64,000 nucleotides of DNA from Verrucomicrobiota bacterium (lineage in GTDB: Bacteria > Verrucomicrobiota > Verrucomicrobiia > Verrucomicrobiales > DEV007). The translations under genes and the position numbers were made by a program. Below, piece by piece: positions 46,507 to 54,590 of the stretch; the first letter of the stretch is position 1; each line of letters begins with the position of its first letter. The stretch lies in assembly GCA_018970725.1 (NCBI GenBank), contig JAGWVU010000012.1, forward strand, positions 1 through 64,000, in the 5' to 3' direction. The notes under the pieces were generated by a model that did not search any database, was not told the origin of the DNA, and saw only the letters and a list, made by a program, of their open reading frames with translations.

Positions 46507-46614
46507 TCACAAGCCCTTCAAATGCGCCACGATGTTGGCGATGTTTTGTCCGCCGAGGGCTGGCTTGCAGGGCTCGAACTGAAGGGATGTTCCCTTTTGG
46601 TGCCCGCCCACGCT
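46507..46614 (-). pseudogene. 3' remnant of a cytochrome-c-like gene
   Basis: On the minus strand, a frame open only from 46614 to the TGA at 46507-46509 ends KPALGGQNIANIVAHLKGL. That is the typical C-terminal helix of small c-type cytochromes (ALGG...IA.IVAHLK.L). It stops at an in-frame TGA at 46615-46617 upstream and has no start or CxxCH, so it is a truncated gene end. Its stop lies 13 bases before the DUF1592 gene start, as in an operon whose front has been lost. Confidence 0.5.
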
Positions 46615-46617
46615 TCA

Positions 46618-46850
46618 CCGATCGGCATGGGATGGTGGGTTTTCAGGGGGCGGAAGGCAGTTTCCTCATTCATCCTTGAGTGATTCGAACCCCTGTCGAT
46701 GGTCTCGTCAAGGTTTTCGGCATCCCGGCGGTGGCTCCACGGTCGTTTCAGGGGATTTGGGTCCGATTCTCGGGGCGCCCCCATGGCGCCCTCTCGCTGC
46801 TGCGGCTGGGAAATGGCATTCCTGCCGCGTTCCGCCTTCTCCGGCCCCAC
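46618..46850. other. unassigned intergenic stretch next to the cytochrome remnant
   Basis: About 230 bases between the cytochrome-c remnant and the DUF1553 gene stop at 46851. A 110-codon minus-strand open frame spans 46518-46850 but has a Ser/Arg/Pro-rich composition and no recognisable family. A GGTTCGAATCA-like T-loop sequence on the minus strand near 46682-46692 has no supporting stems. I see no promoter, tRNA or IS end. Confidence 0.5.
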
Positions 46851-49715
46851 CTAATCAACAAACGCAAACTCATTCGTGGAAACGAGGGCTTGTGCGTAGA
46901 TTTCAAGCGGATTGGCGGGATCTGCCGGACCGTCGAAATCCTCGGCGTAGTCCCATGCCTGGTGGTTTCCGGAAAGGCTTTTGAGAGCGAGGCTCCATTC
47001 GAACGAGTCCGAGTCCGTCTGCTCCATCGCGTCGACCCGGAAGTCGAGGGTGTCGCCGGCCGCGACTTCGATCGGGCCGGTCTCCGCGGCGGCCCGTTTT
47101 GCGGGTTGGCAGATGGTTTCCTGAAGCACGCCGCTGCCGTTGCGAATGATCCGGAGGCGGACGCCATCCCCGCGTTCCGATCCTTTTCGCAGTGTCGCCG
47201 TCACCTTGACGCTGAGAGGCCCCGGGGCGGTCCAACGGGCGATCACGGCGACTCCCGGATTTCCCGGGTGACCTCCGGTTTGGTGCAGGGCCGCGTAGGT
47301 CAATGGAGCCGGGGCCGGGTAAACCTTGTCCACCTGCCAACGACGCTTCAACCACTGCGGAAAGGGCTGAAAAATCTCCGATCCTCCGGCTGGGTTTGGT
47401 TGCGTCATCCCGTATTGCCAATCGGACTGCGTCTGCCGGTTGTCCTTGAGACGCATTCCCTTTTGCTTCTCGAGAAACGCGGCGCCCATGGCCAGTTCCT
47501 CCCGCGAGGGATCGCGGCCGAAAATCCGCCGATACAGTTTGGTCACCGCGTCCTGCCCTTGCGATCCGGCAAGCCCCGGAAGCGCCGCGATCCGCCTGGC
47601 TTGGTCCAGCAGAAACGGGCTGTTCAAGACAAAGAGCGCCTGGGTGGCCACCGTGGTGTAGCTTCGCTGACCGACATGGGCCTGCGGACTGGCAAAGTCG
47701 AACGTGGTGAAGACCTGGGGAAGGTTCTGCCGGTCGATGTAGGCGTAAAGGCTGCGTCGCCCCGGAAACGGTGGCTCGTCGATTTCCACGGATCGGCCGA
47801 ACAGGCGCGGGTCCAGTTGCCCGCTGACGGAAAGAAGGGAATCGCGCATCGTCTCGAAATCGATCCTCCGGAGATGGGCACGCCAGAGCAGCCTGTTTTC
47901 CGGATCGATCAATTCCTGGGACGCCTGTTGGGGATGAACGCAGCCCTGCTGCCAGGTCTCCGAGGTCAGGATCAAGCGATGCAGTTTTTTGACCGACCAG
48001 CCCTGGCGCATGAACCAATCCGCCAACCAATCGAGCAGCTCGGGATGATCGGGCGTCTGCCCTTGGACGCCGAAGTCACTCGCGGTGCGCACGAGCCCCT
48101 GACCGAAATGATGCATCCAAACCCGGTTCACGAGAACCCGGGCGGTCAGCGGATTCTTGGTATCGACGATCGCGTTCGCCAGCTCCAGACGCCCGCTCCC
48201 GTTGGTAAAAACCGGAGCTTCATCGCCCGCGACAGCGGTAAGGAAACGCGGCTTCACGGCTTCGCCCCGATTGCCTGGATTCCCCCGGACAAAGACGTGG
48301 GCGACCGCGGGCTTGGGACGATCCTCCAAAATCAAAGCCCGGTCCGGCGCGTGGGGCGAATCCGCAATGAACTTGTCCCGCTTGTTCCGAAGTTCCCGCA
48401 GCTTCGTTTGGTCGCCCCGCTCGAGTTTCGGTTCCAAGGCGGCCGGACGGTTGGCTAGGTCGGGAAATTGCTTTGCGATTTCAGCAAAGCGGGGTTGCAA
48501 GAAGTCAGCGATCGATTTCTCGAGAACCGCGAGGTCCGCTTCGAACTTGCGGTATTCCGGGGTGCCGGCCGGGGAGGCGATCACCGGGGCCGCCGCGGGC
48601 GGCACGGAGTTGTCGAAAATTCCGTAGAGGCTGTAGTAATCCTTGGTGGGAATCGGATCGAACTTATGGTCGTGGCAGCGGGCGCAACTCACTGTCAGCC
48701 CCATCAAGCCCCGGAAGGTGGTGTCGATCTGGTCATCGATCAGAATCTCCCTTCGCACGGCATCGTTGGCGAGCGTGAGGAAACCCATCGCCGCAAGACC
48801 CGCCCGGTCGTTTTCCTTGGTGACCTGATCCGCCGCCAGTTGAAGCCGGACGAACTGGTCATAGGGGAGGTCGGCGTTGAAAGCACGGATCAGCCAGTCC
48901 CTGTAGACAAAGGCATAGACGAAGCGGCGCTCCCTGCCCCCGGCGGTATAGCCGCGGACATCGGAATAACGAGCCACGTCCATCCAATGCCGGGCCCAGC
49001 GCTCGCCATAATGCGGGGACGCGAGAAGATGATCGATCAGCTTTTCCGCAGGCTCGCGTGACCAAACGGAAAACTCCTGGTGAGTTGGAGGGAGCCCGGT
49101 GAGCACAAAATGGAGCCGTCGCACCAAGGTGGCGGCGTCGGCCCCCGGCGCTTGGGTGAGCCCTTTGGCACGCAAGGCCCGCTGCACAAAAAAATCGATC
49201 GGGTGCACTCCCTCGGGCAGGTTGGGCTCAACCCGCAACGGCCGCAGCGACCAATGACCCCGCGGATCTTTCTTCGCCAGAACCGGCGCAGCCGACGCCG
49301 GCCACGGAAGCCCGAGTTCAATCCACTTCTGGAGCGCGCCGATTTCGTCAGCGGCCAGTTTCGGGGCGTTCTTTGGCATGTCACGGACTCCCCGTTTCGC
49401 GCCCTCATGGCGCACCGCGACGAGGAGCTTGCTCGAGACCGGGTTTTTGAGATCGACCACCGCGCCGTTTTCGCCCCCCTTCAAAAGGGCGGCCCGGGAA
49501 TCGAGCCTGAGGCCGGATTCCGCCCGGACCTTCCCGTGGCATTCCACGCAACGCTCCACGAGCACGGGCCGGATCGAGCGCTCGAAAAACTCGAGATGAT
49601 CGGGAGGCGGGGTTTGCCCCAGGCCGGTCAGGGGAAGGAGGAAAAGGATGGGCAACGCGCAACGCACAAGAAAACAGACCACCGGTTGCGGCCCCCGTTC
49701 GGTCTCGGGTCTCAT
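46851..49715 (-). CDS. PSCyt1-DUF1549-DUF1553 secreted cytochrome protein
   Basis: From the ATG at 49715 the product is 954 residues. A signal peptide (CALPILFLLPLTGLGQ) is followed by a PSCyt1 haem domain with CVECH in LVERCVECHGKVRAESGL. DUF1549 follows (HPIDFFVQRALRAKGL, LTGLPPTHQEFSVW), with a second CxxCH in VSCARCHDHKFDPIP. DUF1553 (NPLTARVLVNRVWMHHFGQ; LLDWLADWFMRQGWSVKKL) leads to a beta-domain (VAVIARWTAPGPLSVKVTA) and the final VSTNEFAFVD. No DUF1501 gene lies next to it. Instead the foreign-looking DUF1592 block begins 230 bases downstream, which suggests the original partner was displaced. Confidence 0.92.
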   Translation of the reverse strand: MRPETERGPQPVVCFLVRCALPILFLLPLTGLGQTPPPDHLEFFERSIRPVLVERCVECHGKVRAESGLRLDSRAALLKGGENGAVVDLKNPVSSKLLVAVRHEGAKRGVRDMPKNAPKLAADEIGALQKWIELGLPWPASAAPVLAKKDPRGHWSLRPLRVEPNLPEGVHPIDFFVQRALRAKGLTQAPGADAATLVRRLHFVLTGLPPTHQEFSVWSREPAEKLIDHLLASPHYGERWARHWMDVARYSDVRGYTAGGRERRFVYAFVYRDWLIRAFNADLPYDQFVRLQLAADQVTKENDRAGLAAMGFLTLANDAVRREILIDDQIDTTFRGLMGLTVSCARCHDHKFDPIPTKDYYSLYGIFDNSVPPAAAPVIASPAGTPEYRKFEADLAVLEKSIADFLQPRFAEIAKQFPDLANRPAALEPKLERGDQTKLRELRNKRDKFIADSPHAPDRALILEDRPKPAVAHVFVRGNPGNRGEAVKPRFLTAVAGDEAPVFTNGSGRLELANAIVDTKNPLTARVLVNRVWMHHFGQGLVRTASDFGVQGQTPDHPELLDWLADWFMRQGWSVKKLHRLILTSETWQQGCVHPQQASQELIDPENRLLWRAHLRRIDFETMRDSLLSVSGQLDPRLFGRSVEIDEPPFPGRRSLYAYIDRQNLPQVFTTFDFASPQAHVGQRSYTTVATQALFVLNSPFLLDQARRIAALPGLAGSQGQDAVTKLYRRIFGRDPSREELAMGAAFLEKQKGMRLKDNRQTQSDWQYGMTQPNPAGGSEIFQPFPQWLKRRWQVDKVYPAPAPLTYAALHQTGGHPGNPGVAVIARWTAPGPLSVKVTATLRKGSERGDGVRLRIIRNGSGVLQETICQPAKRAAAETGPIEVAAGDTLDFRVDAMEQTDSDSFEWSLALKSLSGNHQAWDYAEDFDGPADPANPLEIYAQALVSTNEFAFVD

Positions 49716-49840
49716 TTTTTCCCTATCGAGTCTCGCCCGCGGATTCGCAAGCCCGTATCGGCCTTCGATCCACGAAACTGATGGGGCTGCCGGAGATTTG
49801 CCTCTCACTCATGAATCATCGAAGCGCAGATGATCCAACC

Positions 49841-49869
49841 TTGCCCGGCCGTCCGGTCCATGCTAGCGT
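49841..49869 (+). promoter_or_regulatory. candidate promoter of the phosphodiesterase-fold gene
   Basis: TTGCCC (49841-49846), 17-base spacer, TAGCGT (49864-49869). The ATG at 49878 follows after 8 bases, giving a leader of one or two bases at most. If real, it rules out the earlier in-frame ATG codons at 49830 and 49860. Confidence 0.4.
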
Positions 49870-49877
49870 CCAGCCAG

Positions 49878-51476
49878 ATGAATGCCTTCGGCTCCGCCAT
49901 CGCCCTGATCACCACCATTATCTCGGGGATCGCCCTCATGATGACATGGTCCGGAAGTGAAAGTGTCTCCTTCGACCGTGTGCCGATGGAAGGGGATCTA
50001 TCGCCCTACGATCTCGCCCAATTCCGCCATCCCGAGCCTCTGGAAGTGGCCTCGGTGGAGGAGGAAGGAATGGAGGAGGAGGAGGAGGACAAGCCAATTT
50101 CCACTGAGGGCGTTTCCTCGGAGATGGCGGCTGCCGTGGCGGCGGAGATGGCGAAAGCAGGGGCACCGAGGGGCAACCGGGGCAAGCGCCGTCAGAACCA
50201 GACTGCCATGGCGGGTCGTCAGGCTTCGATGGATGATACCAAGCCCGCCATGACCCGCACACCCGCCGTTCAGGTCGATTCCGGTGGCCCGCGGAACCGG
50301 GTGTTGTGGATCAGCATCGCGGGTTTCCGTGGAGACTACATGGAGAAGGCCGAGGCCCCGTTTCTCAAGCAGATGGCCGCCGAGGGCGGGAGCACAACTT
50401 CGCTGATGCCCGTGTTCCCTTCGCTGCATTACCCCTGCCTGATCACCCAGGCCACCGGCTTGCCCGTTTCCACTCATGGGGTTGCCGGCAACGTGATGCG
50501 GGATCCCGAAAGCAAGGAAATCCTGACGCGCCCGACCAAGCTAGCGTTGCTCAAGTCAGAGCCCGTCTGGACCACGGCGAAGCGGCAGGGCTTGACCGTG
50601 ATGGTCCATGACTGGCCGTTTTCCCAGGAACAACCCGCCGACGCCGCCGCCGACGTCTTCCTCAAAACGTTCGATGACGGCAAGACCGACGATGTCCGGC
50701 TTTCAGGCCTTCTCGAGGCTTGGTCTTCCTACAAGGGGCCGGCCAAAATCGCCCTCGCCATGGCGTCCCTTCACGGTTTGGAGAAGGCCGCGATGGCCAA
50801 CGGTAGCCGGGACCCGAAAACCTTCGAGGCCGTGACCAAGTTGGACTCGGACCTCAAGACGTTTTTCGACAAGTTGCGTGACGCATGGCCCACCCTGGGG
50901 AACCCGGGGGACAAACTTTACGTGATCCTCTCCACCGACCACGGCCGGGCCGACGCGGAAAAGGTGATCAATTTCGGACATCTCATGGGCCCCTTGGCGG
51001 AGCATGTCGAATTCACGGTTGATTCCGGTGTGGCGAACATCTGGTTCAAGGAACCTCCTGCAGGCACCACCTTGGATGCCTACATGAAGAAATACGACGA
51101 GGAACTCCGCGCCCGGATTTATTGGAGATCGTATCCCCGCGGTGAGTATCCCTCTACTCTGGAGCTGGGAAGTGGAGGCCCGTTCCTTGGCGACCGGCTT
51201 CTGGTGCTCAAGGGCGGTTATGCCTTTTCCGAAGCGAAGGGATCCGAGCCGGTCTACAGCCCGTCCGAGACCAGCGGCCCCTTTTCCTTCGGGGGCTATC
51301 CGGTGAAGGAGTCATCCCGGATGAAGGGTCAGGCCTTCATTTTCGAACTCGGCGGGGGTGGCCGCGCGGCCGACCTCGGTCAAGTCTTTCCCGCACAGCT
51401 CTACCCGACGGTTTGCAACCTGCTCGGCATCAAAGGAAACGACGGCGTGACCGCAGAACCTTTGAACGTGAACTGA
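49878..51476 (+). CDS. membrane-anchored phosphodiesterase/nucleotide-pyrophosphatase-fold protein, degenerate active site
   Basis: A 532-residue protein with an N-terminal anchor (ALITTIISGIALMMTW). An acidic run (EEEGMEEEEEDKP) follows. From residue 141 it resembles type I phosphodiesterases (ENPP): LWISIAGFRGDYM, APFLKQMAAEGG, SLMPVFPSLHYPCLITQATG and VILSTDHGRADAEKVINFGHLM. At the metal and nucleophile positions of the family it has Ala148 (normally Asp), His184 (normally Thr) and Cys187 (normally Asn), while Asp/His of STDHG remain. So it may be catalytically dead or use altered chemistry. The start is set by the candidate promoter; earlier ATGs exist at 49830 and 49860. Confidence 0.8.
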   Translation: MNAFGSAIALITTIISGIALMMTWSGSESVSFDRVPMEGDLSPYDLAQFRHPEPLEVASVEEEGMEEEEEDKPISTEGVSSEMAAAVAAEMAKAGAPRGNRGKRRQNQTAMAGRQASMDDTKPAMTRTPAVQVDSGGPRNRVLWISIAGFRGDYMEKAEAPFLKQMAAEGGSTTSLMPVFPSLHYPCLITQATGLPVSTHGVAGNVMRDPESKEILTRPTKLALLKSEPVWTTAKRQGLTVMVHDWPFSQEQPADAAADVFLKTFDDGKTDDVRLSGLLEAWSSYKGPAKIALAMASLHGLEKAAMANGSRDPKTFEAVTKLDSDLKTFFDKLRDAWPTLGNPGDKLYVILSTDHGRADAEKVINFGHLMGPLAEHVEFTVDSGVANIWFKEPPAGTTLDAYMKKYDEELRARIYWRSYPRGEYPSTLELGSGGPFLGDRLLVLKGGYAFSEAKGSEPVYSPSETSGPFSFGGYPVKESSRMKGQAFIFELGGGGRAADLGQVFPAQLYPTVCNLLGIKGNDGVTAEPLNVN

Positions 51477-51610
51477 AGCGCAAGAATCCGCATGACGTAC
51501 TTTCAAACAATTTGTAGCACATTTTTGATTTTTTCACTTGCGATCTTCTAGCACAACACCACAGTGTGATCCTAGGACAAACTGTAGTTGTTTGTTTGTT
51601 TTCATGGTTC
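51477..51610 (+). other. AT-rich intergenic stretch, possible 3' UTR or small RNA
   Basis: About 134 bases, markedly AT-richer than the surrounding DNA, between the phosphodiesterase-fold stop and a strong terminator. It contains the direct repeat TAGCACA (in GTAGCACA and CTAGCACA) and TTGATT at 51525-51530 with CTAGCA 17 bases later, a weak promoter. Candidates are a small RNA of about 80-90 bases or a long 3' untranslated region. Confidence 0.35.
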
Positions 51611-51640
51611 AAAGGCCCGATCATTCGTGATCGGGCCTTT
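51611..51640 (+). terminator. strong rho-independent terminator
   Basis: AAAGGCCCGATCA (51611-51623) and TGATCGGGCCTTT (51628-51640) form a perfect 13-bp stem with a TTCG loop, ending in a short T run (TTTT). It is the best intrinsic terminator in the window and ends transcription coming from the phosphodiesterase-fold gene or a small RNA before the PPC-domain gene. Confidence 0.85.
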
Positions 51641-51681
51641 TCCACTTCCCGCGGCGGTTTTCGGCGTTACCTTGCCTTCTC

Positions 51682-52662
51682 ATGACCGGACCGAATCCGG
51701 CCTACCGCCCGTTCGGCTTTTTCCGTTCTTCCGTGGTCCTTGTCTTTTCTTGGTTCGTTTCATTTACGGGATTGGCTCAACAGGATGTCGGCCTTTTGGT
51801 CCCCGGCGAGGTTCACGAGGTCCGACTGCTCAAGGGCGTTGACTCCCGCTGGATGGGTATCACGCCGAACTTTGAGCGCGGGATCGTCTGGTTCTTCGCT
51901 GAGCCCTTGCGTCCGGATTCCGTCGCCGCCCTGCGCATCCGCACGACGCGCGGCGTTTCCGGCAGTCCGGCCTGGGTCCGCTCCCAGACAAACGGTCCCG
52001 CTCCGGAAGCGTTGATCTCCACGGACTCGGAGGGCGGCTCCGTCCCGATCAAGATCTGGGCCGAAGCGGAGCCCGAGTTCGACGCCCATGAGCCGAATGA
52101 CGCCTTTCAGGAAGCGGCACCGCTCGCCGCCGGGGGAAATCGGTTCTTTCTCTATCCGCAAGCGGATCAAGACTGGTTCTCGTTCACTATCCCCCAAGCA
52201 TCGGAATACCGCGCCGCGGTCACGATCGCCCGCGGCGGAAGCGTCTTTCGTGATGGCTTGGAATTGGGCATCAGCGATCAGGGTCAGCGCCCGTTGGTTC
52301 AGCGGGTGGGCCAGCTCGATGACGGCGGAATATGGCAGACCGTTCCTTTCGACCTCAAAGCCGGAGAGTACCGGTGCTGGGTGCGGGCGCGGGGAAGTCG
52401 CTTTTCGAGATTTCCCCTCGTCCTGACGTTGGAGCGAGCGGACGGGGACCGTTCCATCCCCGCCGTCTCGCCCGCCGTCGCGTTGGCCGGCTCAACCCGC
52501 GCGAGCGGTTCCATCCCGGATCCATTGGCGGTCAGGAGCGTGAAGGGACCAGCCCGCTCCCCGGTCGGTGCCCGGGTGCTGCTGGGATTGTTGCTGGGGA
52601 TGATCGTGTGGTGGGGCGCTGCCCTTCTGCGCCCCCGCCGGGTCTTTGACCTGACACGATAA
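51682..52662 (+). CDS. membrane-anchored PPC-domain protein, unknown function
   Basis: A 326-residue protein with a signal segment (residues 15-33, SSVVLVFSWFVSFTGLAQ) and a C-terminal membrane helix near 299-316 (VLLGLLLGMIVWWGAALL), followed by a short basic tail. Between them a beta domain resembles bacterial pre-peptidase C-terminal (PPC) domains: FDAHEPNDAFQEAAPL, FFLYPQADQDWFSFTIPQAS. PPC domains usually help secreted enzymes bind or fold, yet no protease is fused here. It follows the phosphodiesterase-fold gene across a strong terminator. Confidence 0.72.
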   Translation: MTGPNPAYRPFGFFRSSVVLVFSWFVSFTGLAQQDVGLLVPGEVHEVRLLKGVDSRWMGITPNFERGIVWFFAEPLRPDSVAALRIRTTRGVSGSPAWVRSQTNGPAPEALISTDSEGGSVPIKIWAEAEPEFDAHEPNDAFQEAAPLAAGGNRFFLYPQADQDWFSFTIPQASEYRAAVTIARGGSVFRDGLELGISDQGQRPLVQRVGQLDDGGIWQTVPFDLKAGEYRCWVRARGSRFSRFPLVLTLERADGDRSIPAVSPAVALAGSTRASGSIPDPLAVRSVKGPARSPVGARVLLGLLLGMIVWWGAALLRPRRVFDLTR

Positions 52663-52759
52663 AATCTCCATCCACGGCAACCGCGTGGTGTTCCCGGCGC
52701 TCATCCGGTTTCCCGGTGGTGGCGCATCCGTTCTCCGCGGAAACTGGTCCCGTTACCGG

Positions 52760-52790
52760 AACGGCCGGAGCTTCGCCTGCTCCGGCCGTT
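52760..52790 (+). terminator. 12-bp hairpin in the gap before the Lrp-family gene
   Basis: AACGGCCGGAGC (52760-52771) and GCTCCGGCCGTT (52779-52790) pair perfectly around a 7-base loop, 97 bases after the PPC gene. No T run follows, so it may be an alternative terminator or a structured RNA. The rest of the 240-base gap shows nothing else. Confidence 0.4.
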
Positions 52791-52902
52791 GCGTCCCCAT
52801 CGTCGTCCAACGCGAGATCGAGGGAGCTTTTTCCAGTCGGGCCGGGGCCAAGGGCCCGGCGGTTCCTCATTGAGCTTTTCAGGAAACGGGCGAGGATGAG
52901 CC

Positions 52903-53385
52903 ATGATCGACCCCATTTTGGAAGAACTCCAGCGCAACAGCCGGTCCACCCCGGAGGAACTTGCCAAACTTTTCGGTTTGGAGGCCGCCGCAATTGCCGC
53001 CAAAATCGAGGGTTGGGAACAGGACGGGACCATCCTCGGCTACCATGCCGTGGTGGATCCCGATCGCGCTGGCGACACCGGCGTGACCGCTTTCATCGAA
53101 GTGAAGCTCACCCCGGAGCGCGAGGGCGGGTTCGACCGCATTGCCCGCCGCATTTCCAAATTCTCCCAAGTCACCAGTTGTTATCTCATGAGCGGGGGCT
53201 ACGACCTCGTGGTGGTGGTGGAGGACGTGAATCTTCGAGCCGTGGCCCAGTTCATCGCTGAAAAGCTGAGCACGCTCGAGGGGGTCCTTTCCACCTCGAC
53301 GCATTTCCAGCTCAAGGTCTACAAACAAAGCCGGTTCACCATCCAAGGGGAAATCCATTCCGGCCGACTTCCTGTTGTCCCCTGA
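52903..53385 (+). CDS. Lrp/AsnC-family transcriptional regulator
   Basis: A 160-residue regulator. The N-terminal winged helix-turn-helix is visible (LEELQRNSRSTPEELAKLFGLEAAAIAAKIE, core STPEELAKLFGLEAAAIAAK). The RAM ligand domain follows (AFIEVKLTPEREG, SCYLMSGGYDLVVVVE). Lrp-type proteins respond to amino acids. It lies 15 bases upstream of an aminotransferase gene, a classical pairing, so it probably controls that gene. A GAGGA stretch precedes the ATG. Confidence 0.92.
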   Translation: MIDPILEELQRNSRSTPEELAKLFGLEAAAIAAKIEGWEQDGTILGYHAVVDPDRAGDTGVTAFIEVKLTPEREGGFDRIARRISKFSQVTSCYLMSGGYDLVVVVEDVNLRAVAQFIAEKLSTLEGVLSTSTHFQLKVYKQSRFTIQGEIHSGRLPVVP

Positions 53386-53399
53386 CCGCAAGCGCACCG

Positions 53400-54590
53400 G
53401 TGAACAATCTTTCATCCAAAATTTCCCGCCAACTCCAGCAGATTCCCAAGTCGGGCATCCGCGACTTCTTTGAGCTGGTCCAAGGGCGTGACGACGTCAT
53501 CTCCCTCGGCGTTGGCGAACCTGATTTTTCCGCTCCGTGGCATATCCGTGAGGCCGCCATCTACTGCTTGGAGTCCGGCAACACCGCCTACACCTCCAAT
53601 CTCGGCCTCCTGCCCCTTCGCGAGGAGATCAGCACTTATGTGCAGCGCTATTTCGGGCCCTGTTATGACCCGAAGACCGAGATTCTCGTGACCGTCGGGG
53701 TATCCGAAGCCCTCGATCTCGCGTTCCGCGCCTTGCTCAATCCGGGGGACGAGGTCATTTACCACGAGCCGTGCTATGTTTCCTACAGCCCGAGTATCGT
53801 CATGGCCTACGGAACGCCCGTTACGGTGGCGACGCGCCTCGAGGACAACTTTGCCCTCCGCGCCAGCGATGTGGCCGCCGCCATCACCGCGCGCACCCGG
53901 GTCATCGTCCTAAACTTCCCCACCAACCCGACGGGTGCGGTCGAGCCCGTGGAGGAATTGGAGCAGATCGCCCGGCTTGCGGTGGAGCACGACCTCATTG
54001 TGATCACCGATGAGATTTACAGCGAGCTGATTTATGATAACCATGACGCCGCCACCGTTCCCTCGCATACCTCCATCGTATCCTTTCCGGGCATGCGCGA
54101 GCGGACGATCCTGCTGCATGGTTTTTCGAAGGCCTACGCCATGACCGGATTCCGGCTTGGCTATTCCTGCGCTCCGCCTGTCCTCACCGATGCCATGATG
54201 AAAGTGCACCAGTATTCCATGCTCTGCGCCTCGATCATTGCCCAAAGGGCCGGCATCGAAGCCCTGCGCAACGGAGCCGCCGAGGTCGAGAAAATGCGGC
54301 ATGAGTATGCCCTCCGGCGCCATCTCATGCTGGAAGGATTCGCCCGGATCGGCATCCCCTGCTTTCCTCCGGGAGGCGCTTTTTATCTCTTCCCGGATAT
54401 CAGCAAGTTCGGTCTCAGCAGCCGGGATTTTGCCTTCAAACTTCTTGAGCAGGAGAGCGTGGCGGTCGTCCCCGGAACCGCCTTCGGGGTCTCGGGTGAG
54501 GGTTGCGTCCGGGCCTGTTACGCCACCGGGCGCGCGGATCTCGAGGAAGCACTTGTCAGGATCGAGCGCTTCATCAGCCGGCTCGGATGA
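53400..54590 (+). CDS. class I/II PLP-dependent aminotransferase
   Basis: A 396-residue aminotransferase. Signature features are ISLGVGEPDFSAPWHI, NTAYTSNLGLLPLREEIS, NFPTNPTGAVEPVEELEQI, ITDEIYSELIYD and the PLP lysine in HGFSKAYAMTGFRLGY. The C-terminal arginine region is VRACYATG. It probably handles aromatic or aspartate-type substrates, but which cannot be read. The start is a GTG at 53400, 15 bases after the Lrp gene, and no other start gives the canonical N-terminus. The next gene overlaps it by four bases. Confidence 0.93.
   Translation: MNNLSSKISRQLQQIPKSGIRDFFELVQGRDDVISLGVGEPDFSAPWHIREAAIYCLESGNTAYTSNLGLLPLREEISTYVQRYFGPCYDPKTEILVTVGVSEALDLAFRALLNPGDEVIYHEPCYVSYSPSIVMAYGTPVTVATRLEDNFALRASDVAAAITARTRVIVLNFPTNPTGAVEPVEELEQIARLAVEHDLIVITDEIYSELIYDNHDAATVPSHTSIVSFPGMRERTILLHGFSKAYAMTGFRLGYSCAPPVLTDAMMKVHQYSMLCASIIAQRAGIEALRNGAAEVEKMRHEYALRRHLMLEGFARIGIPCFPPGGAFYLFPDISKFGLSSRDFAFKLLEQESVAVVPGTAFGVSGEGCVRACYATGRADLEEALVRIERFISRLG

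Noticed and set aside
46675-46760. tRNA on the minus strand suggested by GGTTCGAATCA
   Set aside because: The flanking bases do not pair as a T stem and no D or anticodon stem or CCA end can be drawn.
46518-46850. 110-residue minus-strand protein
   Set aside because: Composition is Ser/Arg/Pro-rich with no domain, and its C-terminal part is the wrong frame of the cytochrome-c remnant.
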